Below, in pieces: positions 8,603 through 16,260 of a stretch of 20,387 nt of DNA. The stretch comes from Chromera velia. Its lineage: Eukaryota; Sar; Chromeraceae. Position numbers and translations under genes: made by a program. The DNA is taken from assembly GCA_018398765.1 (NCBI GenBank), contig JAHBMJ010002272.1, positions 1 to 20,387 on the forward strand, read 5' to 3'. Below the pieces are notes generated by a model. The model made no database searches, was not told where the DNA came from, and saw nothing but the letters and a program-made list of their open reading frames with translations. Within the stretch, counting starts at the first letter, position 1. Each line of letters starts with the position of its first letter.

Positions 8603-8608
8603 AATAAA
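8603..8608 (+). terminator. Poly(A) signal downstream of the SAM-domain gene
   Basis: AATAAA lies about 190 bases after the stop codon at 8413, in the right orientation and distance for 3' end formation. No other canonical signal lies between them. Confidence 0.4.
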
Positions 8609-8619
8609 AAGAGCCAAGC

Positions 8620-9007
8620 TGTCTGTCGTGAAGCATCTGGTAGTAGAAAACAGAATGAAGAAACAAAGCGTGGCAGCCTAAAGTTACTGCAGCAGAATGA
8701 GTTTGAATCAGTGGCGAAGAAAGCATGAATGAGTGTGTGGTGCATTGAACAAAACGGAATGTATGGAGGGGGGCATCGAGAGAGGGTAGAGATCGATTCT
8801 TAAGAAGATACAGTCTGTCAGACAAGAGCCGGAGGCTGTTTGAAAGAGAAGTATTTCTGTTCGTCGCATGCGCGTCGATCTGTCTACGCGTGCACCGAGG
8901 GAGAAATAGGCCAAAGATTCTATTTGCAGTGACATGCGCTGTGTGCTCTTTGCATTTTTTTGGCCCTGAAGATTCGTTTGCGACAAGACATTGGGGTTGG
9001 GGGGTTG

Positions 9008-9012
<5 letters not shown>
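8620..9012. other. No gene seen
   Basis: Purine-rich on the + strand. A 135-codon minus-strand ORF across 8418-8825 overlaps the 3' untranslated region of the SAM gene and has no recognisable domain; it is treated as chance. Confidence 0.5.

Positions 9013-9099
<87 letters not shown>
9011..9099. repeat. Compound (TC)n-(TG)n microsatellite
   Basis: An uninterrupted (TC) run from about 9013 to 9055 passes through TGTGCGTGCG into a (TG) run at about 9064-9099. Long open frames on both strands through this tract are the translation of the dinucleotides (SLSLSL, CVCVCV, THTHTH) and are not genes. Confidence 0.97.
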
Positions 9100-9101
<2 letters not shown>

Positions 9102-9348
9102 CCATTTTTACTCGAAACACGAAGAGAAAAGAAGATGTCCCTCTCAGCGACAGAGGAGAAAGACTGGCTCTCGAATAATATCATCGGCAGATTCGTCCGG
9201 AGCTCGTTGCAAAAAGAAACATTCTTAGATATAGGCTCTATAACATAGCTTACAGTCTAGCTTACAGTGAAGAACGAGACATTGACAAACTAGTTGACAA
9301 ATTATATTGCAACTAAAATTGTAAATAATGCCTAGAATAATGCTAGAA

Positions 9349-9401
9349 ATAATACTGCAAGTTTCATTAGAAATATTATATAGGAAACATTGCAGTATTA
9401 T
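9349..9401. repeat. Short hairpin in AT-rich DNA
   Basis: ATAATACTGCAAGTTTC (9349-9365) pairs with GAAACATTGCAGTATTAT (9384-9401) with one bulged base, around an 18-base AT loop. It may be a MITE remnant or a chance palindrome. Confidence 0.5.
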
Positions 9402-9684
9402 CTAAAAATTACTATACTATAATCAGGGTTGCTTTTCTGGTCGGTAACAGGTGTAGTCTACCGGTAATTGTCAGGATTACAAGATTACATTGTGCTCGGG
9501 GCCGGAGCCCTAGACCTGCATCGGTAACCGGTAATGGCCTCAGTTTACCTTCCTTTTACCAACAAAAAAAATGATAAAAATTAGGGTCACAAAAAAAATC
9601 GCCTGCGCTAGCGCCTGCGGCGCCATACAACCTTCAAAAACATGTCTTTAAGTGTTTATTGACATTTGAAAAGCCTATTAACAA

Positions 9685-9722
<38 letters not shown>

Positions 9723-9763
9723 TTATACTAATTTCAATTATTTTAACTGCTTCACCCCTACCC
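9402..9763. other. AT-rich intergenic DNA, no gene; includes (AT)n at 9689-9719
   Basis: No coding region. It includes several CGGTAA/ACCGGTAA strings (9451-9545), a GC-rich palindromic patch GCGCTAGCGC near 9606, and a pure (AT)n microsatellite of about 15 units at 9689-9719. Confidence 0.7.
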
Positions 9764-10682
9764 CTAGGCGACACACAGTGGTAAAAAAAAAAAATCTGAA
9801 AACGGCTATTCTTTTTTTTATTTATTTAAAATTTTATTGTATATATAAAAAAAAATAAAGGTTAAATAACTAGCTTCAACTAGAGTTTGAATCATATCTA
9901 GGATCCCAGTTTCACTTTTAGCTTGGTAGACGCTTAAAAGGATTGACCAAAACTAGCTTCGACTAGAGCTTCGAAATGTATATCGTCCTAGATATCGTTA
10001 AAGAGCCAGTCAAAGAACTTCTCCTCTGTCTGCTCTTCTGTCTGCATCCATACATCCATCCTTCTTGTCACTCTTTGCATAAGACAAAAGAGAGCCCCTT
10101 TTTCCCTTCGCCCGCCCGCTCACCTTCATCCCTGTAATTTCCTTTTGTGATGGTCGCTGCGTGCAGTGCCATACATGCAGACTTCATTCATTTTTGAGGG
10201 GCATTGACTTAAAGTTTGTCTTAAAGTTTGTTCCTAGCGTCTGGCCTATACGTCTTTCGTCTCTTCCTTCTGTCCTGGTTACTGCTCTCACTGCTTCATT
10301 CATTTTTTAATTAGCTTTGGATGATGCAAACAGAGGACGAAAAAGAGAAGAGAGAAAAGTCTGGTGACACTGCAGTTGAATAAGGGAAAAAAGATCGGTT
10401 GGTCCGTGTTCAACAAAATCGATGATGGAATGATGAAGACACTAGTAGAGACAAACGTACAATAATATTTAGGACTAGAACTAGGGTTAAAACTAGGGTT
10501 GAAAGATGTTTAAAACTTTGAGTTGAGTAATAAGTTCATGAGGAAGTTATTTCAAAAATACTTCTAAAAGGTGCTCCTCTAGGTGCTCCTAGAGGTGCTC
10601 TAGGAAATCCCTCGTAGAAAAAAAGAAAAAAAAAATCTAGAAAGGTCTATTTTTTTTTTTTTTACCACTGTGCGTCGCCTAG
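9764..10682. mobile_element. Candidate non-autonomous element bounded by 19-bp inverted repeats plus A/T runs
   Basis: The left end CTAGGCGACACACAGTGGT (9764-9782), followed by twelve A, is the reverse complement of the right end ACCACTGTGCGTCGCCTAG (10664-10682), preceded by thirteen T; there is a single mismatch. The 919-bp interior has no coding potential. It contains a 24-bp direct repeat (9868-9891 and 9951-9975, AACTAGCTTC…ACTAGAG) and three tandem 12-mers at 10569-10604. No convincing target duplication is visible. A MITE-type element fits; a long-range chance pairing is unlikely given the matching homopolymers. Confidence 0.5.
10569..10604. repeat. Three tandem 12-bp repeats
   Basis: AGGTGCTCCTCT, AGGTGCTCCTAG and AGGTGCTCTAGG lie end to end just inside the right end of the 9764-10682 unit. 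The block is also partly palindromic around CCTAGAGG. Confidence 0.75.
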
Positions 10683-10685
10683 TCC

Positions 10686-11304
10686 TACCCTGTAGGTAGC
10701 CACGATTTTAGCGGATTTTACGGAATTTTGGCCAGGATTTTAGCGGATTTTAGCGGATTTTGCCCAGGATTCTGCCGGACTCTTAACGTTAAAAATATAA
10801 TCCCTACACCTAGGATTTTAGAATCTAAAATCCTGGAAGAAAGCTAAAATCCTAGCCTCTTCCTAGGATTTTACGGGATTATACGGGATTTTACGGGATT
10901 ATACGGGATTTTACAGGATTTTAAATAAATGAATAAAATAAAATTCAAAGATGAATGACACACTTCAAGGCTGCAGAGAAGGGATAATCGGCATCGATTG
11001 TGATCGACTTTTATTTCATTGTTTTTGTTTGTATTAAAATCCCGTATAATCCCGTAAAATCCTGTAAAATCCTGGCCTAGATCCTGGGCGATTCCTGGCA
11101 TTCATTTCTAAAATCCTATGATATAGGATTTTAGTCTTTATAATCCCTAGAGCCAGGATTTTAGATTCTAAAATCCTAGAGAAATAGTCCGGCAGAATCC
11201 TGGGCAAAATTCGCCTAAATCCACTAAAATCCTGGCCAAAATCCCGTAAAATCCGCTAAAATCCTAGGCTAAAATCCTGCAAAATCCTATCTACCTGCAG
11301 GGTA
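10686..11304. mobile_element. 619-bp foldback element built of GGATTTTA-type repeats
   Basis: It starts TACCCTGTAGGTAG and ends CTACCTGCAGGGTA, reverse complements with one mismatch. The left arm (about 10686-10925) is filled with GGATTTTA/GCGGATTTTA units; the right arm (about 11034-11304) carries the complementary TAAAATCC units. The order of landmarks is mirrored: the GCCAGGATTTTAG block, CCCAGGATTCTGCCGGACT and CTAGGATTTTAGAATCTAAAATCCTGG appear in both arms. The inner left arm has two tandem copies of a 20-bp unit (ACGGGATTATACGGGATTTT, about 10871-10910), mirrored at about 11036-11064. The centre (about 10926-11033) is unique AT-rich DNA. No ORF of note. It resembles FB-type foldback transposons in architecture; the family is unknown. 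Confidence 0.75.
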
Positions 11305-12242
11305 AGTGACATAAAGTTTATAATATTTAATATCATATTAATTATCCCTATGATAACAGTATAGTCAAGCTATAAGTCATACATTAATTAACCGTATATA
11401 TTTTTTGATATAGTGAACATACTTTGCCTACTATAGACCAAAGTTAGTTAGTACTAACGATTTAACCGCGATTCCATCCTTCCCTCTAGCGTTCCCCACT
11501 GCAATTAATACAATACGTCTTTAGTCAATGCTAATAATCAACTGAAAATTATCAATGATTCCTCTTAATATATCTTTTAGTAAGCCTGGTTATCACTGTT
11601 TCCCTTTCGGGTGTTATTTTTCCTATGATTGTTAGCATGATTGTTATATATCTCTTAATTGCTATGAGTTTATTCACCTCTATGAATCCATACCTGCCTG
11701 AGTAATATACTTAGTGTAGCGTGTGTGTAGGATGTGGTGCAAGCGTGAGCGAGCGCCCTGCCTTACTATATCGACTGTGATTGAGCCGGCCCGCGTGTAT
11801 GTCTTTCCGGGGCCACGATTGAAGAAAGTACGCACGTCATTGCATAAATTTTAGCCACATGAATCAAGAGTTACGTTTCTGTTGCATCAGTGTGTAAAAT
11901 TAGACTTGTTAAGAGCTACAGGAAGCCCTTAGAATAGATAAAGGGAACTGACACTAGTCAGACACCAGTGAGGCTCTAAGATAGTCTAAGTGTCTAAAAA
12001 GTCAGAGGTTAGGTTCAAGAAAGTTCAATCTATGGCGCTAAGGTTGATCGCTTATCAATCAATTTCACGTCAATATTGAGTGCAGATCTTTGCGTTTTTG
12101 CTCACGATTGGAGGTTGGCTTTAGAAAGGCAATTCTGATGGTGTCGGACCTCCCGAGATAACCGACGACCTCGGAGGTCCTCTCGGGGAAATCTGGATTT
12201 TAATTTTTCTTACGTGATCCAATTTTGCAGATGCAACAGTCT
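11305..12242. other. AT-rich intergenic DNA, no gene seen
   Basis: No ORF or RNA gene is supported. The only structure noticed is GGACCTCC (12146-12153) facing GGAGGTCC (12173-12180), overlapping CCCGAGA/TCTCGGG (12152-12158, 12181-12187), which together could form alternative hairpins. Confidence 0.6.
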
Positions 12243-12532
12243 GTTCAGACCGGGTGATTATTCGACTTTAAAGCCGAATAATCGCCGCGCTTAAATTCGA
12301 ATTCAAACCGTACGGAATTCGACCAGGTAAAATTGCGTATTGTGAGCTTCGACCGCGTAGTATTCGGATACTTCGAATTCAGACCGTGCACTATTCGGTT
12401 TTTGGTCTGACGGTTATTCAAATTCAGACTGCGCACTATTCGACGTCTCGATTTCTGACCGCGCTTCTCTATCTTCGATTTTAGACCGGGTCTTATTCGG
12501 TTCTATTGATTTTAGACCTTGCTTTATTTGGA
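12243..12532. repeat. Degenerate tandem array of ATTC-GACCG-ATTCGG units
   Basis: About seven or eight diverged units of roughly 30-50 bases share the pattern ATTC[A]GACCG-YGCACTATTCGG. Clear members lie near 12243 (CAGACCGGGTGATTATTCG), 12350 (CGACCGCGTAGTATTCGG), 12377 (CAGACCGTGCACTATTCGG), 12424 (CAGACTGCGCACTATTCG), 12482 (AGACCGGGTCTTATTCGG) and 12514 (AGACCTTGCTTTATTTGG). The array adjoins the tRNA-like sequence, on the 3' side when the latter is read on its own strand. Confidence 0.65.
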
Positions 12533-12552
12533 TGCATGGATTTTGGAATTCT

Positions 12553-12623
12553 GCCGATGGTGGGACTCGAACTTGGGACCTCTCGGTCCGAGCCTCTCGT
12601 CCTAACCACTAGGCCACGAAGGC
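12553..12623 (-). tRNA. tRNA-like sequence (tRNA pseudogene or SINE head)
   Basis: Read on the minus strand, the 71 bases have tRNA length and landmarks: an A-box-like TGGCCTAGTGGTTAG at the right distance from the start, and a B-box-like AGTTCGAGTCC near the end. These are the internal RNA polymerase III promoter elements. However, the acceptor ends (GCCTTCG/CATCGGC) pair at only about four of seven positions. The T stem is poor and no canonical anticodon stem forms, so no anticodon is assigned. It is most likely a degenerate tRNA or the tRNA-derived head of a SINE. Confidence 0.4.
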
Positions 12624-13116
12624 TAGGTCCTGACTTAGAGATCGTCTTTGCTTGGTTCTTGTCTTTTCTTATCTTTTTACTTCTTTTTCTCTTCATTTTC
12701 AATCATTTAATCTTGTCTCCTTATCTAAGTTAAAATATTAAATTCTTTGCATCTTTTCTATTATTTTCTATCATTTTCTAATACTTTTTCCATATCTTTT
12801 CATTTCATTTTCTAATACTTTTAATATCACTTTCTAATACTTTTTCTATCATTTAAGATTCATTTTTCTTTCATTAATCACTTTCTTTTAACTCTATTTT
12901 CTTATGTTTAGACTAGCGCATAGCAGACTGACAGCCTACACGATAGCAATACGGTGGAAAGACGAACGACGATGGTCTTTCTGACTGACAGACTTTTATA
13001 CTGCCTAGACTACATATACGTAACAGGTGCTAGCAGAGCCTTTGTTCTGACAAAGGGGACAAGAGAGGTATCGTTCGTTGATTAAGCCCACGTTTAGTCA
13101 AGTGAACCCATAACGT
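12624..13116. repeat. AT-rich block with degenerate TTTTCTAATACTTTT repeats
   Basis: Three clear copies of CA(T/C)TTTCTAATACTTTT lie at 12772-12790, 12806-12822 and 12828-12846, within a T-rich, C-poor stretch (about 12650-12900) where shorter variants recur. From 12905 to 13116 the composition returns to normal; no gene is seen there, although it precedes the ORF at 13117. Confidence 0.6.
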
Positions 13117-13536
13117 ATGGTTATCGAAGTATCAGCAAGCAATCTGTTGTGCAGTTGTTCGCGACCGGTCAGGAGCTACAGATCAGTAGAGAGCTCTGTA
13201 ATACAGACAGTAGAACTCAGCAGAAAGATGAAAACATTTTTCGATAGAACTGAAGAAGTGTTTACGTTTAGAAAAAAACTAGAACGTCTCCGTCATCAAG
13301 TATTTGAAAAGAGTTGTGCGGACTTCGATGCTGTGATTGTAGAGGTGTGCCGACTTGCACGCACATTTCATCACAACAGGCTCACCAAGCAGAGAGAGAT
13401 CGCCACGCAGGTAGAGCCGGCAACTTCACCTGCAGGGAACAAGAAGAAGAAATGCAGACGAGCTCGTCGTCTCTCTCACCGGGCGTGGTCCGACATCGAG
13501 TTCGAACAGAACTATCAGGCAGTGATGAAGCAGTAG
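13117..13536 (+). CDS. Hypothetical 139-residue ORF, possibly the intact front of a decayed gene
   Basis: Opens at ATG 13117 and ends at TAG 13534. I do not recognise it. It is basic, with predicted helical segments rich in Lys/Arg/Glu (about residues 38-75), and a Lys/Arg cluster NKKKKCRRARRLSHR (about residues 108-122) that could be a nuclear or nucleic-acid-binding signal. There is no signal peptide or membrane segment. The stop falls within Gln/Lys-rich text (AVMKQ, stop, KQAEALRQ), and protein-like text continues in frame for another hundred codons or so. It may therefore be the start of a larger broken gene, possibly a retroelement gag. Confidence 0.35.
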   Translation: MVIEVSASNLLCSCSRPVRSYRSVESSVIQTVELSRKMKTFFDRTEEVFTFRKKLERLRHQVFEKSCADFDAVIVEVCRLARTFHHNRLTKQREIATQVEPATSPAGNKKKKCRRARRLSHRAWSDIEFEQNYQAVMKQ

Positions 13537-14380
13537 AAGCAGGCAGAAGCTTTGAGGCAGGGAGCATCAAAGAGTGGAGCTGTGCCTGCAGCTTCACCCT
13601 TCAGGAGAGAAAGTTGTATCGCCCAGAGAATTGTATGAGGGGAAGCACAGGGAGACATAAAAGGCATTGAAAGCCCATGTGAGATCCCTACTCCCTATAT
13701 CAAACAGGTTATCCCAATGAACAATACACCTCCCAGTGGTCCAAACAGAAAGTAAGAGCTGATAACAGAAGAAGAGATGGAGGAGGTGGAGACTGGTGGG
13801 AATGGTATTCCGAGAGAGAATATCGCTTTCCCAGGTGGTGGGGATGAAGCAACCAGTAGTAGTCAACGTGTCTGCACTCTTTACGTAGTTAGGGAGAGCT
13901 CAGGCAGATGAGGAGTTGTCATTGACAATGAGCGAGGTGACCAACTTGAAGACGTGACACAAGAAGTGGTGCCTTGCTTTGAAATTTGTAGATGTAGTGG
14001 GAAGAAAAGCAAGCATGTCGGAAGAGGAGAGAGTGTCGTTGAAGGAATTAGTAGAGCCACCAGCCTGAGAGCGGAAGTTCAAGGCATACAAGAAGGAGTG
14101 CCGCCATCAGCATGCCATCAGCCCCATCTAACAGGAGACGAAATGTTTTCCCAATGGCGGTGGGATTGTCCAGGCCAATCTTCACTAGCCAAACCATGAA
14201 AGCCTGGAGCGCTCAGAGAAGCAAAGGGCTCTGGATATCGACTTATGACGGAAAAAGAAGGAGCAAAACAGTGGCGCTCATAAAGATGCAGCGTTTGTTT
14301 ATGAATGTGATTGTTTGCAGATAAGGGACGGTCACCAGAGGCCCAACAGAGGTGAAGGGTTGGCGAGTCTGACCCTATAA
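13537..14380 (+). pseudogene. Possible continuation of the 13117 gene, heavily interrupted
   Basis: In the same frame as 13117, hydrophilic Glu/Lys/Gln-rich text continues past TGA 13636 and TAA 13753 to about 13835. A +1 change of frame there leads into text such as EEERVSLKELVEPP and FKAYKKECRHQH, crossed by stops at 13886, 13955, 14066, 14129, 14186, 14246 and 14378. Stop density is only about half what random sequence would give. The call rests on the protein-like look of the text and is weak. No domain is recognised. Confidence 0.25.
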
Positions 14381-14825
14381 AGAAGTGAAGGTGACGTTGA
14401 TTTTTTGTTTGTTCAGGGAATCTTGCTCTTGCTCTTTGTATTGCATTCTGCTTTGTCGAGAGGATGCATTGAATTTCAATGCGCTCGACCACTCTGTCAA
14501 GAGGATGCTTTCGTAATGCTCGACGAGCTTGCAGTCTCTTACATGGTTTTATGTCGGCGACGCGTGCATTGCTTTGATCTGCTCGCAGGAGACTGCGCGA
14601 CAGTGCTGAGGAGAGTTTCGCTCTGTCGAGGTCGGTCGCACGTGAGAATATTGGAATAAGTACTATGCTATCTGACTCCAAAGATAGCAAGAAGGGTGCA
14701 GGATCAGAAGGTTTTTACGTGAGACGAAGAAAGAAGAACTGTCAATCTAGGGTACTGCTTTAAGTCAATCAATCTAGATTTGAAACGACTGAAAAGATTA
14801 ATCTATCGATTTTTGTGCTGCAATT
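14381..14825. other. No supported gene
   Basis: An 84-codon plus-strand ORF (14405-14659) and part of a 190-codon minus-strand ORF (14118-14690) lie here. Neither has a recognisable domain, and the minus-strand one is antisense to the decayed text at 14118-14380. Confidence 0.5.
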
Positions 14826-15263
14826 TCATGGATGCGCGAACTTCCGGGGGCCTCGGAATGTCTTAATCTGAAGTTCATCGCCGTAGCCTCCGACCCGACG
14901 TCTTCAGTCCCGCGCGCCGCCTTTTATGCTTCGTGGGTCGGCGCCGCCCTGCGCGCTGCCCTTTCTATCCTCAGTCCCCTTCCACTGCGGTCCTATGCGC
15001 TCGAAGGCCGCCAAAGCTCCGACTGGAGGCCCGCACGCCGCCGCCATGCATCACAAATGTTCGAACCTGTTCTTTCAGATACCGTGGCCGAGAGGCCGCG
15101 GCTGTCTCTTCCACGCAGGGGCCACGGCATGTCCGGTGGGCACCCGTCTACATGCATGCATGCATGCATTCAGGCTTTCACCTTCTGCCTGAAACGAAGG
15201 CAACTGGTCTCTTCTCTCTGTCTGACGACGTGCTTCATGGACAGTTCTTGCTTTGACAAGTAG
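14826..15263 (+). other. GC-rich island with overlapping ORFs and a (CATG)n run
   Basis: A roughly 400-bp GC- and CpG-rich island in AT-richer surroundings. All three plus frames stay open for 80 codons or more, as expected from high GC; the longest has 143 codons from ATG 14832 and no recognisable domain. A (CATG)n run lies at 15150-15170. It could be an exon or a promoter island; evidence for a protein is insufficient. Confidence 0.3.
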
Positions 15264-16260
15264 TTGGTACGATTGAGGATGAAGAGGTGAGTAGATGGAA
15301 TGGGAGGAAAGTGGATAGATGGTGGAGAGATGGAGAGGAGACGGAATGGGACTTTATGGGCAGTTCGCTCCGCCTGAAAGTCTAAGCCCCTTTTCCTCGC
15401 AACCCTTCGCTTTCCTTTCTTCTACAACAAGTTTAAACTGCTGAAAACCTCGTTCTTTTGCTCTGGTGATTCAGTTGGTGAGTGAATTGATGGAGTTAGA
15501 AGCAGATGGAGGCAAGATGGAAGAAATAGACGGTTGGTTTCTGTGTCACATGCGACGGTCACATGCGACGGTCCCTTGTCCCCCCCCCACATCGAATCCA
15601 ACACAGTCCCACACACACAAAAGGAACACATAGAAGAACAGGGCACAAATAAAAAGATCAAATCAAGCTGGTTGGAGGGAATGGGAGCTGGGGAAAGGAA
15701 GGTTGGAAAGAAAATTCGATATTGCCATGCTTTTCTCTTTCAGTCTGACAGACGGAACGGGGGGCTGGCAGCAAGGGTGACGCGTCAGTTGCTCCCTTGC
15801 TGTGACGGAAGTGGAAAAAGATATTTCTGGCAGAACAGAGGAGAGAATAAACAGACAAAATCAGGAAATTTCCTTCTCGGGAAGTCGGATTGGGTAAAAG
15901 AAGCAGGAGAAAAAATGGTTGGGACGGAAAATATGAGAAGAGTGATGTCGCGGTGGAACGGAAAAACACACATATGAGCAGAAAAAGGAAAGTTGTCAAG
16001 AGAAACACAAAAACGATAAACTCAGCTGATTTTCTGACTAGCAACCCCTCCTCGGACGGTCACCTGTTGAAGGAGAGTCTCTCCCGAAAGACAGACACAG
16101 GAAAATCAGCAAGAGAAGAGCACAGCCACTAACGGACATAAACGAAGAAAGAATGCATACCCTGACCCCATTTCCTCTTTTGATTTCCCAAAACTGAATC
16201 CCTTCCCGACATGCAGAAAGACGAGAGTACAACAGATGAAAGAATCAAATGCAGGCACAG
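15264..16260. other. No gene seen; expected position of the copia 3' untranslated region and 3' LTR
   Basis: Purine-rich on the + strand; the short ORFs on both strands have low-complexity products. A 13-bp tandem duplication (CACATGCGACGGT) lies at 15547-15572, followed by a C run. Downstream of the copia stop in its own orientation, the purine run AAAAGAGGAAATGGGG (minus strand, about 16165-16180) could be a polypurine tract with an LTR below it. Without a second LTR copy in the window this cannot be tested here. Confidence 0.4.

Noticed and set aside
8708-9248. Several ORFs on both strands of up to 158 codons
   Set aside because: They owe their length to the (TC)n(TG)n microsatellite, which has no stop in any frame; the products are dipeptide repeats.
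10480-10502. Telomere-like ACTAGGGTTAAAACTAGGGTT
   Set aside because: Only two imperfect units resembling TTTAGGG; too short to be a telomeric tract.
10686-11304. Regularly spaced short repeats as a CRISPR array
   Set aside because: Units are eight to ten bases, variably spaced and mirrored as a foldback, in eukaryotic-looking DNA with no cas genes.
12553-12623. Functional tRNA gene with assigned anticodon
   Set aside because: The anticodon and T stems do not pair, and the acceptor pairs only partly, so no isotype can be given honestly.
14118-14690. 190-codon minus-strand ORF
   Set aside because: No recognisable domain, and it overlaps plus-strand text that looks at least as protein-like. 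Kept out for lack of evidence, though it cannot be excluded.
15534-16044. Overlapping ORFs of 147 (plus) and 128 (minus) codons
   Set aside because: The region is strand-biased (purine-rich plus strand), which lowers stop frequency. Products are low complexity without motifs.
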